Below are positions 52,312 to 62,389 of a DNA stretch of 64,000 bases, in pieces. The DNA comes from Pezizomycotina sp. ARF18 (lineage: Eukaryota > Ascomycota), in the NCBI GenBank assembly GCA_002224055.1, contig AZLU01000201.1:1-64000 (forward strand), in the 5' to 3' direction. The notes under the pieces are model-generated. The model had not been told where the DNA came from, made no database searches, and saw only the letters and a program-made list of their open reading frames with translations. Every line of letters begins with the position of its first letter. The first letter of the stretch is position 1. The position numbers and the translations under genes were made by a program.

Positions 52312-54900
52312 ATGATGGCAGCCCAACAACTACCCACTATCCGATTGGACATTGACTATGAGCGACAGCAAGGTAGGGTTACCGCTCTTTTGGGAGACCA
52401 ATGGTAAACAGAAGGAGAAAAACGAACGGGGACTGACTACTCTACGCACAGCTGCTCTGGAATCGTTTTTGAAGGACTTCAAGACCATCGTTAGAGACCC
52501 GACAAGCGCCCTACAGAACCTCAACATTAACGATGATAACGACGATCAAGACGACCATGGGAGTAGAAACAGCGAACCTAAGGTCAAATACATGAGCATC
52601 CTCCAGAAGATCGCGAACAGAGAGATCGACTCCATCACAATAGACCTTGACGACCTTGATGATGTTCGTCACCGCACCCTCTATTGCCCATGCTTTCGTT
52701 TTCCTGTAAAAGATATCTCGAAGGCGCTAACTTGCAAGCTACACATAGTACGAGAAACTTTGAACGAGAACCTCAACCTTGTCGACTCAATCACGAAAAA
52801 CGCAAACCATTACCTTGAAATTTTCAGCAGGGCCATTGACAAGGCGATGCCCGAGGAGACTATAGAGTCGACTACAGATCGGACGTCATCGACGTCATCC
52901 TAGATCAGAGGAGGAATCGTAATGCCGCGACTATGGAGGACAATAGCCAGGTCGAAGCTGGCACGGCAGAGCTGTTCCCACCTATGTTAACGAGGAGATA
53001 CCGGGTGTATTTCAAGCCGCTTTCAGATCTGGACAGGGCAGGAAAGCCGCTGGCGGTGCGACACATAAAGGGAGAGCAGCTGGGCCACCTGATAACACTG
53101 CGGGGTATCGCCACGCGCGTGTCCGACGTCAAGCCAGCCATTACGGTTAATGCATACACATGCGACCGCTGCGGCTCTGAGATTTTCCAAGAGGTCAAGA
53201 CGAAACAATTTACCCACTTCAGAACTGCCCGTCGGCGGACTGCAAGAAGAATGACGCGCGGGGCCAGCTTTACATGAGCACAAGAGCGAGCAAGTTTTTT
53301 GCCCTTCAGGAAGTTAAGATACAGGAAATGTCCGACCAGGTACCCGTCGGCCACATCCCCGCACGATAACCGTACATTGCCACGGCGCGCTCTGCCGGAG
53401 CATCAACCAGGAGACTTGGTAGATGTTGCCGGAATATTCCTGCCAACGCCGTACACTGGTTTCCGCGCTATAAGGGCAGGCCTTATTACCGATACGTACA
53501 TGGAAGCCATGCACGTCACGCAGCACAAGAAGCACTACCACGAGAACACGCAGCTGGACCCAGACACGGAGGAGAGGATTCGCGAACTCCGTGAGGCTGG
53601 TTACCTCTACGATCACCTTGCCCAATCCATCGCTCCGAGATTTTCGGCCACTTGGATGTCAAGAAGGCGCTGCTCCTTCTTCTCATCGGAGGTGTCACCA
53701 AGGAGATCGGCGACGGCATGAGATTCGTGGAGATATCAATATTTGTCTGATGGGTGATCCTGGTGTGGCCAAATCTCAGCTTCTCAAATACATCTCCAAG
53801 ATCGCCCCGCGCGGCGTATATACCACTGGTAGGGTTCTTCGGGCGTTGGTCTGACTGCGGCCGTCATGAGGGATCCAGTCACGGATGAGATGTCCTGGAA
53901 GCGGTGCTCTTGTTCTGGCCGATAATGGCATCTGTTGTATCGATGAATTTGACAAATGGACGACGCCGACAGAACCGCCATCCACGAAGTCATGGAACAG
54001 CAGACGATTTCCATCTCGAAGGCTGGAATTACCACTCCCTGAACGCTCGTACCTCTATCCTGGCGGCCGCAAATCCGCTCTACGGCAGGTACAACCCGAA
54101 GGTATCGCCGTTGAGAACATCAACCTCCCCGCGCTCTTCTCTCCCGTTTCGACGTCCTGTTCCTTATTCTCGACACTCCATCGCGCGAGTCGGACGAGCA
54201 GCTGGGTCGTCACGTCACGTTCGTGCACATGGAGAACCGCCATCCCGACATGGGCTTTGAGCCGCTCCCGCCGAGGATGATGCGACAGTACATCGCCAAC
54301 GCCCGCGAGAAGAGACCGACAGTGCCGCGTGACGTTTCCGAATACCTCGTCGGCGCGTACGTCCGCATGAGGCAGGCCATGAAGCGTGATACGGAGAACC
54401 GTAGGCAGGTCACCCCTCGTACGCTTCTGGCCCTCGTGCGCTTCTCGCAAGCGCTAGCAAGGCTTCGTTTCGCAGACGAGGTCGTCATGGAGGACGTCGA
54501 CGAGGCGCTGCGCCTCACTGAGGTGGCCATGGCTAGCTTGTACGAGAAGGACGCCGGAGACGTGGATACTACGATCAACAGTAGGATCTACCACATTATC
54601 CGCGCGCTGGCGTTCGGCGGTGGCAACCCCGCAGGAGAAGAACTCGACATGGGGTACGTCAGGAGAGGGTTCTCGCGAGAGGCTTTACCGACAACCAGCT
54701 TGCGGATGCAATCGAAACGTATCAGAACTTGGATGTGAGTTGCAATATAACTTAACCCCAAAGATGAAATATACTACGAATTTGGCTAACACAATGTCTT
54801 TACGTAGGTCTGGCAAACAAGTGGCGATGGAACGAAGCTCGTCTTCATTGATGTTGGAGATGATGAAGGCATGGATATGGATGGTATGGACGAGGATTGA
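52312..54900 (+). CDS. MCM7: DNA replication licensing factor Mcm7
   Basis: Subunit of the hexameric Mcm2-7 replicative helicase, acting in the nucleus. The start [20 protein letters not shown] is at 52312. The A domain includes [14 protein letters not shown]; the zinc motif is [11 protein letters not shown] ... CPSADCKK; the OB region contains [19 protein letters not shown] and [20 protein letters not shown]. The AAA+ core has GDVNIC-like [20 protein letters not shown] (Walker A near 53755), CCIDEFDK (Walker B near 53940), [10 protein letters not shown] and the arginine-finger SRFDVLF. The winged-helix C-terminus reads [20 protein letters not shown] and, after an intron (about 54737-54808), [19 protein letters not shown] with the stop at 54900. 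At least four single-base losses in short runs (near 53635, 53833, 53892, 53899) and one at 53955 break the frame without disturbing the conserved order. The first 150 bases may contain a further indel. Confidence 0.99.
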
Positions 54901-55907
54901 GTTAAACTTGACATATAAAATCTAAATATATACATACATATGGCAGCGGGCGTGTGATTTTAACAAATTTTTTTTTTTTTTTTTTTTTTTTTAGTAAAGG
55001 CTATAATTGGAATTGATGAACAGCTAGCTAATCCAGTACCATAATTCCGCTATTCGAGTTTTCATTGTTGATGTTTTTTTCTAACATGCATATTATTTAT
55101 TGACTTTTTTATGAATATCTTCAACCGGTTTCTCGTGTTTTGTTTTTTTTCTTTTTTCTCTTCTGCCTCAAGTGTAACATAGCTAGGACTAAGTATTGAC
55201 AATAAGTGATGTCTTTGATGTTTATAAATTAGTGCCGTGGGATGGAACAATAACTACAGAGGGCAGGCTGTAGCAGACCCGAAGACTAGCGTGGGTTTTT
55301 TGCTAGTGATCGGAGCAGGGGCAACCGGAATCTACTGTAGATCTCCCAATGAACCAATAAACTTATTGACTCCCACAACGTCTTCAAGAAACCAACGTAA
55401 ACTTCAATATAATTTAGGAATCAAGCGGTTGCCCTGCTAGAATTTTTTTTTGCTTATTATTAAAAACAAGTAAAAAAAAAACATCATCTTCCGATTAGTC
55501 AGAAAAAACACGCTAGTATATATATAGTCTTCGGGGTTTGCTACCTCTCTGGAGTCTGTGCAACAAATGTTTGTAGATCAATTATATACCTAAGTATTTA
55601 CGAACGTGCTGGCCATGAGATAGCGAGGTGGATGTAGAATCATGACAACAGCCGTGGTTTCAACTTCCCGGCACTTCTTTTCAATGAGCAAATCTCGTGT
55701 TGTACTCGTAAAAAAAAAAATTTTTTTCAATTGATCGATCGGTCGTTTGAATTCGCTCCCTACTCCATTACTTCAGACTTGATTTGCTATCGGATTATCT
55801 AGCGGCGACAAATTGCTGTACGACGTAGGAATTAGAATGATTGCGACTTGAACTGATAAATATTCTTTGACGATGTCGATGGCATATATTCCATGACCTG
55901 TTTCTTT

Positions 55908-55926
55908 CTTCTTTCTTCCTTCCTTC

Positions 55927-55957
<31 letters not shown>

Positions 55958-55972
55958 TTTTTTTTTTTTTTT
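55908..55972. repeat. (TTCC)n(TTTC)n(T)n compound microsatellite
   Basis: TTCC units pass into about eight TTTC units and then a T run. A plain slippage-type repeat. Confidence 0.9.
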
Positions 55973-56324
55973 AACCCAGCAAACTTAAGTAGTTGGTAAA
56001 AAAAACCCTCTCCTTATAGCGAAGCGAATTCCAGGTCATGAAATCCAGAATCTGCAACGGAGTTATAGGGCTCCAAGTCAATTTCCGTTCCCCTTTTTCT
56101 ATTAGTCAACTTTTCCTATTCTTTACCATCCAGCTCCGTCAGAAAACTCCCACACACCTATACAACGCCAGCAAAGATCGTCCAAAATTCCACTGATGGC
56201 CATTGCAAGTGCCGAAGTTTCAAGGCTCGAGCAGGGAGCGGATGCATGAATCATTGGGTCGTCGTCGCCTACGGTGAGAGAGGGGCCGTTTTGTAGCTAG
56301 TGGCATTTTCTCAGACGAGAGACC

Positions 56325-56332
56325 TATATAAG
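56325..56332 (+). promoter_or_regulatory. TATA box candidate
   Basis: TATATAAG about 120 bp before the start codon at 56452 and just upstream of a C/T-rich leader, a good position for a core promoter of the GliK-like gene. Confidence 0.5.
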
Positions 56333-56451
56333 CGGCATCGTGCCGCCCACCTCCCACATCCATCTTCGATCTCAATTCTGAGAATTACAAGCGTGTCTTG
56401 TGAAAAGGGTACTATTCCTTGAACCCGTAGCCAGAACAATTTTTTCGACCA

Positions 56452-57559
56452 ATGTCCGCAAGGCGCTGTAGTACGGCGAAAATGTCGCCTCGCACATCGA
56501 TATCCTCCCGTCCCGTCACCAGAGCATCAACCGCGGCCTGAACCGTCTACGACTACCCGAAAACCATAAAGTACCTGGCATATGGATCAAACCTGTGCGC
56601 CAAAACGTATGTCGCTGTAGGAAATTGTTTTTCTTCTCTTCTCCTGTTTATACGTTATTAAAATTCATTTCCGAGCACTTTGGTTAACGAATTGTCTTTT
56701 GCTTCTTTCTCGCCCACAGCTTCCTCGGCCGTCGCGGCATAAGGCCGCTCGCGCAGATTAACGTGATCGCACCTGACCTCCGCCTTGTCTTCGACCTTCC
56801 CGGAATTCCGTACTGGGAGCCCCGATTCGCAAACGTGCAGTGGCGCAAGCGTAACCCCGATGAACTGGAAGAAGATGGCGAATCTTACGTCCGGCAGTAC
56901 ATCGCCGATCCGTCCTCGTTTTCCTCCCTTCTCCCTGCCGACGATGATGAAAAAAACCATACGGTTAAGGGTTTACACGATAGACCCCTGATCGGCGTCG
57001 TCTACGAAGTAACGCCGGAGGATTACTACCACATAATTGCCACAGAAGGCGGCTACGACCAGGTTTCTGTCCGCTGCTACGCGCTCCCCGCCCCGCCGGT
57101 GAGGAAGAAAACGTTTCGAGTTCGACGACGACGAACGAAACGACCTTCGACGCCATGACGCTCTTGGCGCCCACCCGGATAACGCGGCCGGATCACTTCG
57201 GCCAGGCTTCCGCGCGCTACCTTGGTCTTATAACGACCGGCGCGGGCGAGCACTCGCTTCCCGAATCGTATCGGGAATACCTCGCCTCCTTGCAGCCCTA
57301 CGAAAAGACGAGAGGCGGCAGGTCATCGGCGGTTCCTCTTCGCGGCAGCGTGGGGCCCGTGTTCATGACCATGTTAGGGTTGAGGAGGCTGTTTTCGGGT
57401 AAGGACGGAAAGGCGCCAGATTGGATCTTGAGGTATATGAATATCGTCATGAGGAGCGCTTGGTGGAGTTACGATGGGGCCTGGAGGCCTGTTTGGGGTA
57501 ATGGGGAGGAGACGCATAAAAGAAAGATGAGAACAATAATAATAATAATAAGGAAATGA
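56452..57559 (+). CDS. gamma-glutamylcyclotransferase-like protein (GliK-type)
   Basis: GGCT-fold enzymes release 5-oxoproline from gamma-glutamyl peptides; the fungal GliK branch acts on glutathione-derived intermediates of gliotoxin-type metabolites. Exon 1 carries the family signature IKYLAYGSNLCAKT; a 113-bp intron (56607-56719) leads in phase to FLGRRGIRPLAQINVIAPDL, LVFDLPGIPYWEPRFANVQW, and LIGVVYEVTPEDYYHIIATE, where the Glu of ATEGGYDQV is the expected catalytic acid. After a frame change near 57110 the C-terminal region reads ITRPDHFGQASARYLGLITT and GEHSLPESYREYLASLQPY, characteristic of the fungal branch, ending at 57559. Between the first ATG (56452) and the YGSN motif there is an in-frame TGA (56539-56541), so the start or that base is doubtful. 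No other secondary-metabolism gene is nearby. Confidence 0.82.
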
Positions 57560-58130
57560 ATAGGAAAGAAGGAGAAAAACAGACTTTGATCAATAGAGAT
57601 GAGAAGGGATATGGTAGTGCCTCCGCCGTTTAGATATCAAAGTGGTTTGCGTGACTTTAGGGACAATTGCGTGACACCTTTGCGGGTGCAAGCTCAGCAA
57701 GACGGTTTAACGAGAAAATTTAAAGACAAGCAAAAGGAAGGGCTCAGTACTAATAATTTTTCAGATGATTTGTACTATACGTAATTCTTTCAGGATGTAA
57801 ATGTTTTCATTAAATTGTTATTAAATTGTATCAGTTTTAAGCACTGCGTCGAAGCGGTAGTGTTCTCTCTCTTCTTGACGACTAGCTACAGGCTTCATTC
57901 TGCCCCGGGAAGAACGGAATAAACGGAAATATTAAAGTCAACAATTATGAAATAATTGGAAACAGCGTAGGTATATGCATTTATACAAGATCAATCCCCA
58001 AGAAAAGAAACAGAAAAAACCAACAGTAAATACAAAAGACACCGTCTATGCTAGGAAACAAAAACAAGAAAGAAAAGAGTATATCACGAAAAAGCACAAC
58101 TAATTTTCCAATACTTTTTTTACGTTTAAT
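57560..58130. other. intergenic between convergent genes
   Basis: AT-rich spacer between the ends of two convergent genes; both terminators should lie here. No gene recognised. Confidence 0.6.
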
Positions 58131-59521
58131 TTAAATGTGCATTGTGACTTCGTCGACCTTGTGGATAAGGTTAGGGATGTTCTTCACATCTTCAGTACCC
58201 TCAAGGATCTTGTAGACGGCAGTGAAGAGAGGGAATTCCTTCTCCAGTCCTCGTTTCTTTAGAAATTCGTTGACCTCATACGCAGTGCTGTTTCCCTGCA
58301 GCCTTTGCCCATTAAGAACTTCCTTCTCGATCTCTTCGATAGGCTTACCCAATTCAACGGACAGCTTGGCGCATTTGTGATTTCTACCACCGCGCAACTG
58401 GTGATCAAATCGGCAACACCAGCGCTCTCTTCCGTGAACGTGGAAGCTTTACAACTGTCAAAGAACATGAGACCGAACTTGCGCATCTCGAGAAGGCCTA
58501 CACGCATGATAGCAGACTTGGCGTTGTTACCCCAGCCCATACCGTCAACGAAACCAGCGGCGAGCGCGACAACGTTCTTTAAAGCTCCACCGAGGGAGAC
58601 ACCGACGACGTCGTCAACCATGTGGACGTGGAAGTAGGGGCGGTGGAAGAGCGACTTCCAGAGCTTGTGGTTGATGGATGAAGGTCCTCAGGGCAGTCTT
58701 TGGCGAGCTCGGCGGGCGGGGCATACGCAATGGTAGTCTCGCAGAATTTCTCCTCGCGACTTCGCTCGCAATGTTGGCTCCGGAAAGGGCGCCACAGTAG
58801 GTACCCAGGCGGCGGCCGATTACGTCAGAAAACAGCGAAACACCTTCGCCGCTGACTTCAACACCCTTAATACAGGAGATGGCCCTGGCGTATGGAGAAT
58901 CTTCCCCTCAAGCTGGTTGCAGACATTATTGATAAACTGGTGAGGAACGTTAAAGATGATTAGGGTAGCTTCGGCGACGGTGGAAGGAGCGACGGATCGG
59001 CAACGATATTGTGCGGGAGAGCGATCCCGGGAAGGTATTTGACGTTCTCGTGAAGGGTGTTGATGAGGGTCGTGAGCTTGACGGGTTCGGCATGCTTGCT
59101 TGCGTCGTAGGCTTTATGCGTCGAGGGCAGCTGGAACATTTCTTCGTAGACCCACATGCGCACTTCCGATTCGAACAGGTTCGAATTCTCGGTGGTGTTC
59201 TCAGCGAGGATCTACATATTGCGGAACCCCTAAGAAGTCAATAAGGCATTAGCAAGGGCTCATTGGCTAGTGTTTCCTATATATTTTATACATATAAACA
59301 GCTATTAGGAATCCGTACCAGTTACCAGAACCGATAATAGCAACCTTGTGCTTTCTGGAGTAAGTTTGAGTTCCGTTTCCGTTGCCGCTCATTTTGTTTA
59401 TTGCTGACGGTGATAGCGATGATGTAATGGGACTAGGCGTGGACATAGAATGTAGACGGAGGTGATTCGATATTCTTGACAATCGAGCGGCTGCAACAAC
59501 GTTCGAAGCTGAAGGGGGCAT
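58131..59521 (-). CDS. GPD1: NAD-dependent glycerol-3-phosphate dehydrogenase with N-terminal PTS2
   Basis: Reduces dihydroxyacetone phosphate to glycerol 3-phosphate for glycerol production, redox balance and lipid synthesis. The longest start, [20 protein letters not shown] at 59521, is followed by later Met starts (MSTPSP and MSGNGNG) that would give shorter forms. Exon 1 ends at the Rossmann loop [10 protein letters not shown] (donor near 59320). After an intron, GSAI and [20 protein letters not shown] resume at about 59240, then [60 protein letters not shown] (catalytic Lys), [16 protein letters not shown] and the end [13 protein letters not shown] at 58131. Residues 13-21 fit the PTS2 consensus. 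Frame changes occur near 59215, 58960, 58760, 58630 and 58390. Length is about 420 residues, usual for fungi. Confidence 0.98.
59459..59485 (-). other. PTS2 peroxisomal targeting nonapeptide in GPD1
   Basis: Codons 13-21 of the long GPD1 reading frame encode RLSRISNHL, matching the consensus R/K-L/V/I/Q-x-x-L/V/I/H/Q-L/S/G/A/K-x-H/Q-L/A/F at every fixed position and lying at the expected distance from the N-terminus. Yeast Gpd1 is known to use a PTS2. Confidence 0.75.
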
Positions 59522-62389
59522 AATGAGCCTTTATATTATACCAAAGAGAAGTGACGATAAAAGAAAAGAACAATATCTTATGAACTAAAAAAAAAGAGAA
59601 AAATTCCTTATTTTCAAATTAAAACAATTCAAAAGAAAAATAAGAATAAGGAACAAAAACCAAAGTACAGAGAAAGGAAGATGAGGTTTAAGAAATATAC
59701 CTGCGGAGACTTTAGTGTATTTAGTTTATTTCCTTTACTGGCGCTTTCCTAGTGGCGTAAATTCACTAAGCACTCCAGAGTCCAAAAGCGTCGATAGGTC
59801 TGGATTTCTCGTCTTGAGGGTATATATATTTATGAAATTATTATTGCTAATTCTTAACGGAGTTATCGTGTTCTTTTATTTGCTGCGATAATCCTGGCAG
59901 TTGAAGTTGGTTGAGGATTGTTGAGGGTGAAGAAAGTTTGGTTGGGTGGAAGAACGTAGAGTATAAAAAGTTAAGAAAGAGTGACATATATATATACAGA
60001 CGACTTCAAACGCTAATAAATTGTTCCTTTAAGAGAGCTCTGAAGCGAGACATGAAACTACTTATATATATATATACTTTTTTTTTTTTTTTTTTTTTAC
60101 CTTTTCTCCTTCTGCAATCGATTTTTACACTGATATCGATCCAATTGGAGGACATGCAATGTGTACAGTCCTTCCACCATCATTATTGTCTCATTGGGTG
60201 ATGCAAATGCACCGGGGGAGCTTTGCCTTCGATGCAATTGTTTTCCAAGCTTCAGATCCCCCAATTCTAGGCACAGATGCCTCGTCGGAAAAGTCTGGGT
60301 CTGAAGACAAGGGGGGGCTTTAAAGTTCCCTTGGATCTCGGATCGTTTTCTCCCCATTCCTCTGGCCTCCCAAAAATGCCTTTTCTTTTCATTTTTTTTT
60401 AAAAACACTCTTTTCCAAATAATCTTGGACAAGCATTCTTTACATGGGGCCACAAGTCGGGACCGACGTATGGTAGCGCACGTTTCTCTCCTGACCATTC
60501 CTCCCTGATTACTTACTTGTTGACGGTAAGCTCGTGAAAAGGCTCTCTACAATTCCTTCAATCTAGGGTGCCTTTTCTTTCGTATTGTCTCAAAACCATT
60601 TGAGAAAGATTATTTCCCATCTTCCTAATCCATTTAATCTCATGCGCCGGAGACTATATAGGCATATGTATACTTTCTCAGTGTCTGTTTTTTGTGAAAA
60701 GCTTCTCATTTGCAACCTGTCAGTGAATTTATTGGAAGCTCAAGCCGACGTAAGGATAACTAGGAAGGACCCTGAATATCTAGACAAAAAAAAAAATTTT
60801 TTTTTTTTATTTATTTATTATTTTTATTGCTCGGTCTCCGGCGGATCCTGCTTATCTTTATCGCGTGCTCATTAATCTTATCTTTGCTTTTTTTTTTCTT
60901 TTTTTGGTGGATCAATCCTTAGCATTCGAGCAGCGAGCTTCGAGATTTTCATGTGAACGTGGTTGACAAGAAGGAGATTCGGAGGATATATACTTCCGTC
61001 GCTAGAAGAAATAGTAGATGAGACGTACCGATACTCCCGTCTGGTCTTTTTGTAATCCGAATGCAAGTCTTTTGGAGATACCGAAGAATATCCTGATCTA
61101 ATACTCGGAAGGGAACATTCCAACGTCGTTATAATTAAATCACTAGTAATGGTCCAATTCTCATGATATCATCTCCGCCGGCGGTAATCTTTCCTTCCTT
61201 TCTTTCGCAGAGGGAGCGTCCAATACCACCCACAGACAGTCCAATTGAAAAGCCCCAGTTTATACTGCTTTCAGGTGTCGTGTGCATCAGACACGGCAAA
61301 GTGATCTGCATGGCCGAACGCCACAGCTATGCAAGAAGTAACACACATGCCAGAAAAGAAAGCAAAAACTTGAGCTTAGTATCACACAAATATTTCTGCG
61401 GTCTATATCGTGAATTTGCAATTCCTCCTGCCAAAATAAGGCCTCTTCTCCAGTGGAGACGTTTTAGGATGCGGGCATGATCGTAGCGAGCATTTTCTGC
61501 CAAGTTTAAAGCGAAAGAATATGGAGATCACCGGGATGGAATCTTGCTTTGCCGACTATTCATCGTGGTGTCTCTCCTCGTGGTGCACGGTTGTCGATTC
61601 GCTTGTTTGGCTATTTCTGACGGGGGTTCCCGGAGCCACTAATTCAGTGCTGTATTGGGTCCCTTCCTTTGCTTCCTTCAAGCGGGAGCTTAAAGCTTAG
61701 ATCGGGGGCGACACATCCAGCTAGCTGCACAACGAAGAAGTCTATCGCAGTAAATGCAAGCATCTCAAATGGCAGGATGGTCTTACTATCTTGTTATAAA
61801 CGCGGCGCCAATAGTACAGTCTATACTCAACAGCTCTTTCAGTATTTATTCAAGGGAAGAATCCTACTCGAAAGTGAAGGTTTGACCAAAAGAAACGAAA
61901 AAATGGTACTGTCGAGATTTATATCTCCACCAAGTGAATATACTTGCGAGCTCTGAAGCCGTCAATTTGGCCTAGTAACGCTGTTGGATTCGTGAAACAG
62001 AAAGAGAAAGATGGTTCTATTTAAGTTTTTCGTAAATCGTGAAGTTCATTTTTTTTTTCAATTACCTTGAATTCTTTAGTGAATTGGAGCTAGCAAGTCG
62101 TTTATAGCAGCGCTGTGCAGTTTAGTTCTTTTTAGTGGGTCGTGAGGCTTAAAAAGACAACTTGATATGAGGCGGTATAAAGAGATTTTTTTACACTCAG
62201 TCAGTGTTTTTTTTTTTTAAGCCCTTCGTCTACTCAGCCGATGACGAAGAATACTTGATTGACGTCTGTTCTAGTCTTCAATAAAACACCACCCCCACGC
62301 GAGCTCACTTTATCTTCGTCCATTCTTCTTTATTTTGCTTTCCTAGGCCCAGGACAACTTATCACCCCAATTGAAGAAGAAGACGCGCG
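59522..62389. other. intergenic, nothing recognised
   Basis: About 2.9 kb between divergent GPD1 and the PPWD1-type gene. It contains a poly-T run (60078-60099) after a (TA)n stretch and other T/A runs. Short ORFs around 60.1-60.5 kb, 61.2-61.5 kb and 61.7-61.95 kb show no family signature. Confidence 0.55.

Larger units (their letters stand above)
54901..56451. other. intergenic with microsatellites
   Basis: Contains a poly-T (54968-54992) and a compound (TTCC)n(TTTC)n(T)n tract at about 55908-55972. ORFs near 55.24-55.44 kb are not supported. The right end is the promoter of the next gene. Confidence 0.6.
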
